The position numbers and the translations under genes were made by a program. The notes beneath the pieces are model-generated. The model made no database searches, had not been told where the DNA came from, and worked only from the letters and a program-made list of their open reading frames with translations. Positions 52,349 through 61,703 of a DNA stretch of 64,000 nucleotides are shown here, one piece after another. How positions within the stretch are numbered: position 1 is the first letter of the stretch; each line of letters starts with the position of its first letter. This DNA is from VBDM01 sp963699535 (GTDB taxonomy: Bacteria > Pseudomonadota > Gammaproteobacteria > Burkholderiales > SG8-39), in contig CAVOUJ010000028.1 in assembly GCA_963699535.1 (NCBI GenBank), positions 1-64,000 of the forward strand. Reading direction: 5' to 3'.

Positions 52349-52935
52349 GCGCCGCCTTGCATCGCCGCGATGTCGTCACGGCACTGCTCGAGGACCGCGG
52401 CAAGCTTCTGGTCGTGGCCGGACTTGGGTCGGCTGCCTGGGACTGCACCGCCGCCGGCGATCACCCGCTCACCTTTCCCCTGTGGGGCGCGATGGGCTCC
52501 GCTTGCATGATCGGCCTCGGACTCGCGCTGGCGCAGCCCAAGCGCCGCGTGCTCGTCGTCACGGGGGACGGGGAGATGCTCATGGGTCTTGGAAGTCTCG
52601 CGACGATCGGCGCCCAACGCCCGCGCAATCTCGCCGTCGTCGTGCTCGACAACGAGCGTTACGGCGAAACCGGGATGCAGAAGACCCACACGGCCTACGG
52701 GGTCGATCTGGCGGCCATCGCTCGCTCTTGCGGGTTCACCAAGGCCCGCGTCATACGAAAGAGCGCCGAGATCGCCTCGATGCACCCGGACGTGTACCGC
52801 GGCCGGGGACCGCTTTTCCTGCAGGTCAAGGTACGGCCCGACTCGCCTCCGCTCTTTCTGCCACCGCGCGACGGCGCGCTTCTCAGCCGCCGTTTCCGCG
52901 ATGCGCTGCTCGGCCGCAGAGCGACACCCTGGTAG
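52345..52935 (+). CDS. Thiamine-diphosphate decarboxylase-like protein, PP-domain subunit (ComE/sulfopyruvate decarboxylase beta type)
   Basis: 196 residues. The diphosphate-binding domain: PLWGAMGSACMIGLGLALAQ, the ThDP/Mg2+ motif VLVVTGDGEMLMGLGSLATI continuing to NLAVVVLDNERYGETGMQKT (GDG...DNE), and IARSCGFTKARVIRKSAEIA. It complements the preceding subunit, giving one complete enzyme; GTG start within the previous stop. It ends 2 bp before the convergent stop of the decarboxylase-like gene. Confidence 0.8.
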   Translation: MSAALHRRDVVTALLEDRGKLLVVAGLGSAAWDCTAAGDHPLTFPLWGAMGSACMIGLGLALAQPKRRVLVVTGDGEMLMGLGSLATIGAQRPRNLAVVVLDNERYGETGMQKTHTAYGVDLAAIARSCGFTKARVIRKSAEIASMHPDVYRGRGPLFLQVKVRPDSPPLFLPPRDGALLSRRFRDALLGRRATPW

Positions 52936-52937
52936 GG

Positions 52938-53930
52938 CTACTGCTCCATCGCGTTCGCGGCAAAAATCTCCTCGAGCGCCAATAGCCGCGGGGTGAGCCC
53001 TTGCTCGTGCGAGTAGCGCGCCGCGGTTTCGAGCACCTTGCGGTTCGCGCGGATGCCGTGCTGCACGAGCGCTGTACGCAGGGCGCCTCGCGCCTCGCTC
53101 GCGAGCAGGCCCGCCGCGAGGTGATAGGCCGCATGTTCCACGCGCTCCCGGTCCGCGATTTCGCCGGCCCGTTCGAACGCCTTGTAGAGATTGAGGACCA
53201 CCCAAGGGTGCTTTTGCGCAATCTCCCTGCGGATCACCATGCCGTGATTGATCGGGAAGATACCGGTCTTGCGGTAGTAGCGGATTCCCTCGGCCAAGGG
53301 ATCGGGAAAAAGCGGCTTGATCGCTTCATGGTTCCACAGGTCGGCGGTGCTCCTGTCGACGAGGTTGGGATCGACGATATAGTGGATCACCGCCTCCAGC
53401 TCCCCCGAGAGCATCATCGACCCGATACTCTTCTCCGGCGGAATCTGATGGATCGTCACGCCCGGCGGCGGCGTGAAGCCTATCGCGCCGCGGTGGCTGT
53501 GCGAGGGATCGCGCTCCATCCAGAACTGCATGTCCCTGGGCGCCACGCCGAACTCGTGCTCCAGCACACCCCGGGTCCAAAGCGCCGCGGTCTGCTGGTA
53601 TTCGGGAACGCCGACACGCCGGCCCTTCAGATCGGCGGGCCTCTCGATCTTCGAGTCTTTTCTCACGAGGATTTCCGCGTGGAAGAATTTGCGGGTCGTG
53701 AAAATCGGCAGGCCGACCCAGCGGTCATCGCCCTTGGACGTCGCCATCATCAGGGATGAAAAAGACATCTCGGACACATCGAAATCGCCGAAGCGCAGTT
53801 GGCGCCAGAAGAGCTCGGAGGGATGCACAACGCTCGGTATGAGCGCGATGCCGTCCGGCTTCACCCTGCCGTCGAGGATCGGCCAAGTCCTCGGATTGGA
53901 GGCCATCGCAATGCTGAGCGAAAGATTCAT
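52938..53930 (-). CDS. 4,5-dihydroxyphthalate decarboxylase-like / substrate-binding-fold protein
   Basis: 330 residues without a signal peptide. Periplasmic-binding-protein-like fold: ILDGRVKPDGIALIPSVVHP, FDVSEMSFSSLMMATSKGDD, RPADLKGRRVGVPEYQQTAA, WTRGVLEHEFGVAP and FPINHGMVIRREIAQKHPWV. These match the proteins usually named 4,5-dihydroxyphthalate decarboxylase, a family that is mostly uncharacterised and related to NMT1/SsuA-type binding proteins. ATG 53930 gives the shortest convincing start. It converges on the decarboxylase-like pair, and the S1C-like gene diverges upstream; a shared catabolic role is conceivable. Confidence 0.75.
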   Translation of the reverse strand: MNLSLSIAMASNPRTWPILDGRVKPDGIALIPSVVHPSELFWRQLRFGDFDVSEMSFSSLMMATSKGDDRWVGLPIFTTRKFFHAEILVRKDSKIERPADLKGRRVGVPEYQQTAALWTRGVLEHEFGVAPRDMQFWMERDPSHSHRGAIGFTPPPGVTIHQIPPEKSIGSMMLSGELEAVIHYIVDPNLVDRSTADLWNHEAIKPLFPDPLAEGIRYYRKTGIFPINHGMVIRREIAQKHPWVVLNLYKAFERAGEIADRERVEHAAYHLAAGLLASEARGALRTALVQHGIRANRKVLETAARYSHEQGLTPRLLALEEIFAANAMEQ

Positions 53931-54033
53931 GGGCGCTCTTACGCAGGCGAGTCTACAGGGAAAGCCCGCGCGGGAGGTGGCGCGAGGGCTCGGGCCTGCC
54001 CTAGAATGAGCCTGATATGGATCAGGGAATTCC

Positions 54034-55008
54034 ATGGCGGACTTGAGCAACTGGGCGTTTCCTCCCGAAATGCAGCCCAACGTGGAGGAAGCCCGCTTCG
54101 ATCTCGACGCCGCGCTGGATTCGATCGTGCTGCTGCGCGCCGAGGTCCCGGAGGACGCCTTCACCGCAGGCATTCTCGGCACGGAACGGGTCGGCAATGG
54201 CGTCGTCATTCGGGACGACGGGCTGGTGCTCACCATCGGTTACCTGATCACCGAGGCGACGACGATCTGGTTGAACACCAACCGGGGCGCGGTGGTAGCG
54301 GGTCACGCGCTCGCCTTCGATCAGCCGACCGGCTTCGGCTTGGTACAGCCGCTGGGAAAGCTGGGTGTGCCTGCGCTTGCTCGCGGCACCGCCGCTTCAT
54401 GCAGTGTCGGGGACGACGTTGTTTTCGCCGGCCACGGCGGCCGCAAGCACGCGCTCAAGGCCAAAGTCATCGCCAAGCGCGAATTCGCGGGTTACTGGGA
54501 GTACGTGCTCGACGAGGCGCTGTTCACCGCGCCTGCGCATCCGCACTGGAGCGGCGCGGCCCTGATCGACGCCGAAGGCCGGCTGCTCGGGAGCGGGTCG
54601 CTGATGGTTCAGGAGGAAATGGGGGGCACCACGGTCCAGGGGAACATGATCGTGCCCGTCGACCTCCTCGAGCCGATCCTCGATGACCTGCTGAAGTTCG
54701 GCCGCGCGAAGCGCTCCGCGCGCCCCTGGCTGGGGCTGTATGCGACCGAAGTCAAGGGTCACGTAGTGGTTTCCGGCCTCGCTGGAGGCGGACCGGCTGA
54801 GCGCTCCGGAGTGCAGCCAGGCGACATCGTCATGGAAGTCGCGGGCGGACGTGTGGGCGGCCTCGCCGACATGTTCCGGAAGATCTGGAGAGTCGGTTCG
54901 GCAGGCGTGGAGGTGCCGCTCACGCTGGTGCGGGAGGGCACCGTGTCGCGAATCCAGGTGCGCTCCGCCGATCGCCAGGACCTGCTCAAGAAGCCGGCAT
55001 TGCATTGA
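54034..55008 (+). CDS. S1C (DegP/HtrA-like) protease homologue with PDZ domain, probably inactive
   Basis: 324 residues with no signal peptide. The trypsin-like part has GNGVVIRDDGLVLTIGYLIT, where active HtrA proteins have the catalytic His (LTN.HV); here GYLIT has none. Asp could lie in LAFDQPTGFGLVQPLGKLGV; the Ser region reads FTAPAHPHWSGAALIDAEGR instead of GNSGGPL. A C-terminal PDZ domain follows: PWLGLYATEVKGHVVVSGLA and AERSGVQPGDIVMEVAGGRV. So it is likely a non-proteolytic cytoplasmic relative, perhaps a binding or scaffold protein. Divergent from the decarboxylase-like gene by 103 bp; pcm follows after 91 bp. Confidence 0.8.
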   Translation: MADLSNWAFPPEMQPNVEEARFDLDAALDSIVLLRAEVPEDAFTAGILGTERVGNGVVIRDDGLVLTIGYLITEATTIWLNTNRGAVVAGHALAFDQPTGFGLVQPLGKLGVPALARGTAASCSVGDDVVFAGHGGRKHALKAKVIAKREFAGYWEYVLDEALFTAPAHPHWSGAALIDAEGRLLGSGSLMVQEEMGGTTVQGNMIVPVDLLEPILDDLLKFGRAKRSARPWLGLYATEVKGHVVVSGLAGGGPAERSGVQPGDIVMEVAGGRVGGLADMFRKIWRVGSAGVEVPLTLVREGTVSRIQVRSADRQDLLKKPALH

Positions 55009-55099
55009 GGAGCCCGGCAACCTCGCTTCGAATCGCCGGTCGAATGGAGATCCGGGTGGGCACTCTGCAGTCGGCCTTGCCGGCGAAAGGCACCGTGCG

Positions 55100-55786
55100 A
55101 TGGAGAACCGACAACACGATCTGATGCGCCAGCAGATGATCGCCGAGGTTGTGGCCGACGCCGTGTTCCTCACGGCGCAGCTCGGCAAGTCGGCCTTCGC
55201 TGCGCGCGTGATCGACGTGATGGGCAGGATTCCCCGGCACGAGTTCGTCCCCGTCGAGCTTCAGCCCTACGCGTATGTCAACTCGCCTCTGCCGGTCGGT
55301 TACGGCAAGACGATCTCGCAGCCCTTCATCATCGCGCTCATGACGGACCTGCTCGACCCGCAGCCCGGAGACGTCGTGCTCGAGGTCGGAGCCGGAGTGG
55401 GCTATCAGGCGGTGATCCTTTCGGAGCTGGTGAAGCAGGTCTACGGCATCGAGCTCGTCGAAGAGCTCGCCCTCGACACCCGGCGCAGGCTCGCTCGCCT
55501 CGGTTATCGAAATATCGAGGTGGGCGTGGGCAACGGTTACTACGGCTGGAGCGAGCACGCGCCGTTCGACAAGATCATCGTCACCGCCGCGCCCGATCTC
55601 ATCCCGCCGCCGCTCATCGCGCAGCTCAAGCCGGGCGGAAAGATGGTGATCCCGACCGGGATTCCCGACAAGCAGCAGTTGGTGCTCGTGGAGAAGGCCG
55701 AAAACGGCAAGCTCGCCACCCGGGAAGTCCTGCCGGTGCGGTTCTCGGAGCTGGAGGAGGGAAGCGACTTCGCGGGCGCGGCTTGA
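55100..55786 (+). CDS. pcm: Protein-L-isoaspartate O-methyltransferase
   Basis: 228 residues. Repairs isoaspartyl residues by SAM-dependent methylation. Motifs: MGRIPRHEFVPVELQPYAYV, LPVGYGKTISQPFIIALMTD (substrate loop GxGxxISxP), DVVLEVGAGVGYQAVILSEL (motif I), NIEVGVGNGYYGWSEHAPFD and KIIVTAAPDLIPPPLIAQLK. ATG 55100 matches the family; the longer frame from 54851 overlaps the protease gene. Intact. Confidence 0.92.
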   Translation: MENRQHDLMRQQMIAEVVADAVFLTAQLGKSAFAARVIDVMGRIPRHEFVPVELQPYAYVNSPLPVGYGKTISQPFIIALMTDLLDPQPGDVVLEVGAGVGYQAVILSELVKQVYGIELVEELALDTRRRLARLGYRNIEVGVGNGYYGWSEHAPFDKIIVTAAPDLIPPPLIAQLKPGGKMVIPTGIPDKQQLVLVEKAENGKLATREVLPVRFSELEEGSDFAGAA

Positions 55787-55816
55787 GCCGGCCGACGTTT
55801 CAATCGCCGAAACGGC

Positions 55817-56599
55817 CTAGGCGGCTTCTTTCTCGTCGTCCCAGACCTTGTCCGGCAGGGGCAGCCCTGCGAGATCGGCGCCGGTCAATCTGCGCTCGGG
55901 TTCGATGTTCAGCGTGTCGAGAATCAGCATCAGCTGGCGCGTATGCTGGGTCGGGTGCCAGACGGTCCGCTCCAGCACCACGTGCATCGGATGCCTGCCG
56001 AAGTACGTGTCCATCAGGCGCGAGCAGGAGCGGTCGGGACAATTTCTCCACCACGCCTGCGCCCGGGCAAGAACGCGCTCTCCGTAACGCGCGATGTCTT
56101 CGCCGGTCCGCAGCTCCGGACCGGCTTCCTTCATGATGAGGTCGTAAGCAAGCTCACGATCCTCGCTCACGACCTCCAGGAACGCTTCCACGATCCGGAA
56201 GACGTGATGGGCCAGGACGCGGATCGGCCGGTTGCGATTGCGGAAGGGCTTGTCCAGCCATTCCTCCGGGATCTGCCTGATGTACCGTGCCGCGGCAGGC
56301 AGGACCAGCTCAAGTTTCTTGACCAGCTCGTCCGGGCTCAGGCGGTCCTGCAAGTTGACTTTCAGCTCGAGAAACTCGATCACGTCGACCAGCGTCTGCG
56401 CGAAAACGAACCGGTCTCCGCGCGCGACCACCGGAACGCTGCGCGCCCCCAGCTTGGCGAGCTCCTTCATCCCTTCGGGATTGCCGTGCACGTTGATCGA
56501 CTCGTAGTCGACGCCGCTCTTGGTGAGGAACTCCTTGGTCCGGAGGCAGCTCGTGCAACCGGGTTGCCAGAAGACCCTGACTCTTTCGGCTTGGAGCAT
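55817..56599 (-). CDS. Glutaredoxin-like / DinB-like two-domain protein
   Basis: 260 residues. The N-terminal glutaredoxin domain is RVRVFWQPGCTSCLRTKEFL (CxxC), VDYESINVHGNPEGMKELAK, LGARSVPVVARGDRFVFAQT with the cis-Pro, and LVDVIEFLELKVN. From about residue 110 a helical domain follows whose last part, MHVVLERTVWHPTQHTRQLM and ILDTLN, has the HxxxH metal-binding pattern of the DinB/YfiT family. So a thiol-redox domain is joined to a possible metal-dependent thiol-linked domain. Function unknown. It follows the PQQ sugar dehydrogenase on the other side by 37 bp, on the same strand. Confidence 0.75.
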   Translation of the reverse strand: MLQAERVRVFWQPGCTSCLRTKEFLTKSGVDYESINVHGNPEGMKELAKLGARSVPVVARGDRFVFAQTLVDVIEFLELKVNLQDRLSPDELVKKLELVLPAAARYIRQIPEEWLDKPFRNRNRPIRVLAHHVFRIVEAFLEVVSEDRELAYDLIMKEAGPELRTGEDIARYGERVLARAQAWWRNCPDRSCSRLMDTYFGRHPMHVVLERTVWHPTQHTRQLMLILDTLNIEPERRLTGADLAGLPLPDKVWDDEKEAA

Positions 56600-56636
56600 G
56601 ATCGACCCTCCTTTGGACTGGGGCTGCCGGCGGGCA

Positions 56637-57788
56637 TCACGGCCCGGCCGGCTCGAGCCGCGCGAGCACGCCGCGCCGCTCGTCGTTGAGAAGATATAGG
56701 AAACCGTCCGGTCCGTCGCGTACGTCGCGAATGCGTCCCAGAACGTCCTTGAGCATACGCTCCTCGCTCACGACTTTCTCGCCGTCGAGCTTGAGGCGGA
56801 CGAGCATCTGGTCGCGCAGCGCCCCCACGAACAGGTCGCCCCGCCAGCGCGGAAACTTGTCTCCGGTGTAGAAGGCCATGCCCGAGGGCGCGATCGAAGG
56901 CACCCAGGTGTAGAGGGGCTGTTCCATGCCGGCCTTGTGCGTGCCCTCGCCGATTCTCGTGCCGATTCCGTAGTTGACTCCGTAAGTGATCACCGGCCAG
57001 CCGTAGTTGGCGCCGGCGCGGATCACGTTGATTTCGTCGCCGCCCTGCGGCCCGTGCTCGTGGGTCCACAAGCGCCCGGTGCGCGGGTGCAGCGCGGCCC
57101 CCTGCATGTTGCGGTTGCCCAGCGTGTATTTCTCCGGCTTCCAGCCCGGCTTGCCGCGGAAAGGATTGTCCGCGGGCACGCGTCCGTCGTCGTGGAGTCG
57201 GATCACCGAGCCCGCATGGTCGTCCGGCTTCTGGGCCCGCTCCTGTTCGCCGCGGTCTCCCTGCGTGATGTAGAGATAGCCTTCGCGATCGAAGACCAGC
57301 CGCGAACCGAAATGCCGTCCGCCGCCGCTCTTGGGAGACTGGCTGAAAATGACCCGCACGTCCTCGAGGGCCCCGCCGGCGAGCCGTCCGCGGGCGACTT
57401 CGGTGCCTACTCCGCCCGCTCCGCGCGCCGAGTAGGACAGATACACCAGTCCGTTTTCGGAGAAACGCGGATGGAGCGCCACGTCCAGAAGTCCTCCCTG
57501 GCCGGTCGCTGCGATCGCGGGCAATCCCGCCACCGGCTGCGATTCGATCTTGCCGTCCTTCGCGACGATCCTCAAGCGGCCCGGACGCTCGGTGACGAGC
57601 TTGCGGCCGTCGGGAAGAAATGCGAGTCCCCAGGGGTGCTCCAGGCCCTCAACAAGCTTCACGACGCGAAATTCATGGTCCTTGCTGCGGATCACCTGCG
57701 CCTGAAGCGGAAGCGAAACGACGAGGCTTGCCGGGATGAGCAGGCCGACAGCGAACCCAACCCCGCGATTGCGCATGGGAGAAATCAT
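56637..57788 (-). CDS. PQQ-dependent soluble aldose sugar dehydrogenase family protein
   Basis: 383 residues with a signal peptide (VGFAVGLLIPASLVVSLPLQ, cut after AQA-like). Six-bladed propeller of the soluble glucose dehydrogenase/Asd family: GLEHPWGLAFLPDGRKLVTE, ATGQGGLLDVALHPRFSENG, GYLYITQGDRGEQERAQKPD, NMQGAALHPRTGRLWTHEHG, PQGGDEINVIRAGANYGWPV and SIAPSGMAFYTGDKFPRWRG. His and Arg positions for PQQ binding are present. Periplasmic oxidation of aldoses is expected. Its ATG overlaps the stop of the membrane protein gene (ATGA). Confidence 0.88.
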   Translation of the reverse strand: MISPMRNRGVGFAVGLLIPASLVVSLPLQAQVIRSKDHEFRVVKLVEGLEHPWGLAFLPDGRKLVTERPGRLRIVAKDGKIESQPVAGLPAIAATGQGGLLDVALHPRFSENGLVYLSYSARGAGGVGTEVARGRLAGGALEDVRVIFSQSPKSGGGRHFGSRLVFDREGYLYITQGDRGEQERAQKPDDHAGSVIRLHDDGRVPADNPFRGKPGWKPEKYTLGNRNMQGAALHPRTGRLWTHEHGPQGGDEINVIRAGANYGWPVITYGVNYGIGTRIGEGTHKAGMEQPLYTWVPSIAPSGMAFYTGDKFPRWRGDLFVGALRDQMLVRLKLDGEKVVSEERMLKDVLGRIRDVRDGPDGFLYLLNDERRGVLARLEPAGP

Positions 57789-58375
57789 GCTTCTGCGGCC
57801 TGAGCCCGGTCAAGCGCCGCTCCGAGCAGGCCGACGATTGCGTACAGGGAAGCCAGGGGATCGATCAGATAGTCCCAGAGGTTTCGCGACTCGTACGCGC
57901 CGGCGAGAAACGCAACCGCTGCAGCGATGATGATGACGACTACGACATTGCATCGAAAGTACCAAGCGATGAGCGTCACCCCCAGCAGCGCCGCGACGAA
58001 TCCGAGCGATCCGTAACCGAGCGCGTAGGGATCGAAGGGCGTCCACCCCAGCGCGAACGGGTAGAGGAACGCGGCACCGAGCGCCAACAGCCGGAAAAGC
58101 GCGCGCCGATCTCGCGGAGAGATTACGGTCCTTCCGCTGAGCTGCGCGACGCATGCGGCGCCGGCGAGAACGAGCGTCGTCGCGCTCAGGTCCCCGGTGA
58201 CGCCGCGCACGAGGGCGGCGATCGAGAGATCGCCAAGCGGGACGAACACCGCGAGCGTTGCGCCCAGCATGACCGCGATTCGCGCCTTGTTCGAAAAGCG
58301 TCGCAGGCGAGCCGCCGTCGCGAGCGCCGCGAGGCACAGCAAACCGCAACCGGAAAGGCCGAGGATCGCGGACAT
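57785..58375 (-). CDS. Hypothetical integral membrane protein
   Basis: 196 residues with about six hydrophobic segments (ILGLSGCGLLCLAALATAAR at the start, LGSLGFVAALLGVTLIAWYF-like and VVVIIIAAAVAFLAGAYESR near the end). I recognise no family. ATG 58375 is used because it overlaps the stop of the preceding BNR-repeat gene (TGATG); GTG 58396 would add seven residues. It ends in a 4-bp overlap with the PQQ dehydrogenase gene. The tight coupling on both sides indicates a shared function with those envelope enzymes. Confidence 0.65.
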   Translation of the reverse strand: MSAILGLSGCGLLCLAALATAARLRRFSNKARIAVMLGATLAVFVPLGDLSIAALVRGVTGDLSATTLVLAGAACVAQLSGRTVISPRDRRALFRLLALGAAFLYPFALGWTPFDPYALGYGSLGFVAALLGVTLIAWYFRCNVVVVIIIAAAVAFLAGAYESRNLWDYLIDPLASLYAIVGLLGAALDRAQAAEA

Positions 58376-59530
58376 CAGCGCCTGCCCGCCAGCCACGCCG
58401 CATTCAAATGCACGTGCTTGATGCGCGTGCGGCCCCAGGTGTAGAGCAGGTGAACGTCGCCGGCTCCGTCCTGCATGATCCAGGGGTAGGAGTATTCCCG
58501 CACGGGCGGTTGCGGCGAACTGGAGTCGCCCTCGATCTCGTGCGCGATGCGCCAGGTGTTGCCGAAGTCCGTCGAGAACGCGAGCGACAGACTCTCCCGG
58601 TCTCGCTCGGCATTGTTGAGCGCAAGGACGAGCGGGCCGTTCGCGAGCAACACGCCTCCGACCGCCGCGTTCGGATTCGGCAACGAAGTCTTTACCGGCG
58701 CAGTCCAGGTCGCGCCCGCATCGCTCGTCCGGACCCTAAGCACCCGGTTCGGCGGTCCTCCGGAATAGCGCATGAAGCCGACCGCCTCCGACTCCGAGCG
58801 CGGCACGATCACCGGCTGCAACGACGACTGGCCCCAGGAGAGGCGCGATTTCCCGATCGCACGGCCCTCGGCATCCAGGCGCAGCAGCTCGCCGAATTTC
58901 CCAACCATCTCGTGGTACACCGGCAGGCCGAGTGTCCCGTCGGCAAATTGAAGCAGCGGGCCTCTCACCAGCGTGCTGATGTTGAAGAACGGAGTCGCAA
59001 CCAGGCGGCGCGGCGCGCTCCAGGTCTCGCCCTCGTCCTCCGAGACCGTCAGGTTGATGGCGCTGCCCGCCCAGCCGCCGACCGTCACGCTGACGAAGAA
59101 GAGAAGGAGCCGTCCGTTCCGGTCGCGTCCGGCGACGGGATTGCCGAGCTTGCGCAGATAGCGTTGAAGATGACGCTGCGCCGCCTCGCGCGTGACCACC
59201 GCGCGCTCCGGGACTCCACGTCCCTTCGACGGGAGAATAGACCGAGGTGTAGAGGGCGACGTCCGCCGCGCCCTCGCGGCTGCCGCCATACCAGAATGCC
59301 CGAAGCCTTCCGCCCGAAATCTCCGCGGCGGTGGCGCTATGGACCGACAGCCCGGCGCTGTTGGGGAGTAGCTGCTGCCGGTAGAACGGCTTCTTCGACG
59401 CTGCGGCGCCGGCGGCGGCTCGCGGAACCACGAATCCACCGGGCGCGGGCGCCGTGACGATCCGCAAGCCGAGACCGCCGAAGGTCAAGACCACCGCGGC
59501 GAGCAAAGCCCATCTGAACCATCCGGGCAC
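58375..59530 (-). CDS. BNR-repeat exo-sialidase-like protein (one frameshift)
   Basis: About 385 residues. GTG 59530 follows AGAGAGG; a membrane anchor (WFRWALLAAVVLTFGGLGLR) leads to the sialidase-like propeller: ISGGRLRAFWYGGSREGAAD, then after an indel near 59215 INLTVSEDEGETWSAPRRLV, VLRVRTSDAGATWTAPVKTS and SLAFSTDFGNTWRIAHEIEG, three Asp boxes (S-x-D-x-G-x-T-W). The Glu/Tyr-type catalytic residues were not traced. Such proteins bind or hydrolyse anionic sugars. It lies 14 bp after the sulfatase-family gene and overlaps the next gene. Confidence 0.75.
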
Positions 59531-59544
59531 GGATCGGCCTCTCT

Positions 59545-61558
59545 TCAGTGCCGCGCGGCATGCCCGGCTGCGGAGTCCGGCGGCGCATGGGGGCGAACCG
59601 GATTGTGGTAGAGCATGTATCTCGAGGTCTGCAGGACCGCTTCCTGCAGGCGCGCGAGCTCCGCGACCTTTTCCGGATAGCGCTCGTGCACGTCCTCTGC
59701 ACCCGCCGGCGTGCGGTAGCGGAACAGACGCGGGCCGCCCGGATCGACCCGCAGATAGAACTCGTCGTCGAGCACCGCGTTGTCCCCGACGAGCGAAAAA
59801 CGCGGGTCCTTGGGCCCGAGACCGAGGAGGTCGCGCCCGATGCCGGTATTGAGGTAGGGCACGCCGAGAATGCCCAGCATCGTCGGCAGGGCGTCGGTCA
59901 GGCTCGCGGTGGAATCGATGCGCCGGCCGCCTTTGACGAGGCCCGGCGCATAGATGACCGCCGGAACGTGGTAGCCCGTCAGCTGCAGCTCCTGGAAAGG
60001 AGTCTGCTGGGTCGAGGGGTTGCCGTGATCCCCGTACATGATGAACACGGTGTTCTTGAAGTACGGCGCCTTGCGCGCCCGTTCGAAGTAGAACCCCAGC
60101 GAATAGTCGAGGAAGCGCATGCCGTTGTAGGCGGCCACGCTGTCGAAACCGTTGTCCTTGAGCGCCGCCGCGTCCATCTGCTCGACGACGAACGCGCGCG
60201 GGTCCTTCGGTATCGTGAAGGGCCGGTGGTTGCCCGAGGTCTGGATGAAGGCGAAGAACGGCTCCTTCTCGCCGCGCGAGCGCTTCGAGCGCCTTCTCGA
60301 AGAGGACGATATCGGACACGCCCCAGGTGTCGATCGGCGGCGCGTCGTAGTCGCCTTCCTCGAATACGTGCAGGCCGGGCACGTTGTGGGTGAAGAGGCC
60401 GCGGATGTTGCCCCAGGTCGCGCTGCCGCCGAGAAAATAGTACTTCGCGTAGCCGTCGAGCGCGTTGACCAGCGTGTGCTGATTGACGAGGAGCGGGATT
60501 GCGCGAGGCGGCGGCACTGTTCGGACTCAGGTCCGGAACGCCGGTCATCATGGTGAACACCGAGCGCGCCGTGGGAACGCCCGGCACGAAGAAATTCGTG
60601 AACAGGATGCCCTCTTTCGCGATCGCGTCGAAGTAGGGCGTCGCGTTGAGCCGGTTGCCCAGCACGCCGGCCTTGAACGCGGCGAACGACTCGAGGTGGA
60701 TCACGACGAGGTTGTACCTGACCGCGGGCTTGTTCCTCGGCGTGACGTAGCGGGCGAACTCCAGTTTCTGCGGGTCCGGCGCCTGGACCCCGAGCAGCGA
60801 CGACTACGAAGCCGTAGTGCTCGCGCACCTTCTGCACGTCGTAGGGCCGGGTGGGATTTGCCGTAGCTGTCCGAAAGATACAGGACCGGGTTGAGAGCGA
60901 GCGCGGCCACCGCCTGGTTCGGCGAAAAATACGCTTCGCTCCAGCGCAGCGGGTACCTCGACCACTTCCCGTAGATGCCGAATACGTACAGCACCGCGAG
61001 CGCCGCGACCACCGCGCGTCTCGGCCACTTCGCGAGGGGCGCTGCGGCGGGAGCGAGCGAGGGCCGCGCCGCGCGGCGCACGAGCCAGATATATCCCGCC
61101 GTGAGCAACGCGAGTGCGAGGACGCCCGGCAACACCGGATAGGTTTCCCACACCATCTGCGCCGCCACCCGCACCGGCGTCAGGTGATCCACGAGGCTCG
61201 CGTTGAGGCGCGCCCCGACGTAGGCGTAATGCCCGAAATCGACGAAGTAGAGGAGCAGCGCCACGCACTGCGCGAGACCGAGATAGCCGAGCCACGCGAG
61301 CCGCGCCCAGCGCCTTCGTGCAGGATCGAAGAGCGGAATCCAGCCGATGAGCGCGAGCGGCAGGCCGATGAGAAGCGCGAGCCGCAGGTCGAACTTGAAC
61401 CCGAGATAGAGAGCCTTGAGGACCTCTCCCCAGGGTGCCGCCGCGGTGGCTTCGTGGAAGACCGCCCAGAAGAGGAGCCTAAGGCCCGCGAACACCGCAA
61501 GATTGATCGCGGTCAGCGCGACGAGAAATCGCGCGAGCGGCGGCAGTCGACCGAGCAT
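59545..61558 (-). CDS. LTA synthase-family sulfatase/phosphoglycerol transferase-like membrane protein (four frameshifts)
   Basis: About 671 residues. The N-terminus has five membrane helices (LVALTAINLAVFAGLRLLFW, LALLIGLPLALIGWIPLFD, CVALLLYFVDFGHYAYVGAR and others). The periplasmic sulfatase-fold domain includes YNLVVIHLESFAAFKAGVLG (metal Glu), VPTARSVFTMMTGVPDLSPN with the nucleophile Thr region, FFAFIQTSGNHRPFTIPKDP, NTVFIMYGDHGNPSTQQTPF (metal Asp-His) and VPAVIYAPGL. Indels near 60857, 60805, 60510 and 60290 split it, probably sequence errors. This family moves phosphoglycerol or phosphoethanolamine onto glycans or lipids. First gene of a four-gene operon. Confidence 0.78.
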
Positions 61559-61703
61559 GCGTCAGCCTATCCTATTCCCGTTGATCGTTGCGAATGGCAT
61601 GGCGTATCCTGTCCGCCGTCGGGCACTGCGATCCGCGCAAGGCGGGGAGCTTGCGTCGTCAAGTGGCGAAAATTATAACGTGCCCCAGTAACGGAGACGC
61701 TCC

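Noticed and set aside
58736..60517. Minus-strand ORF of 593 codons covering sulfatase and BNR genes
   Set aside because: It contains correct pieces of both genes but joins them in a wrong frame in the middle; the sulfatase stop at 59545 in the proper frame shows two genes.
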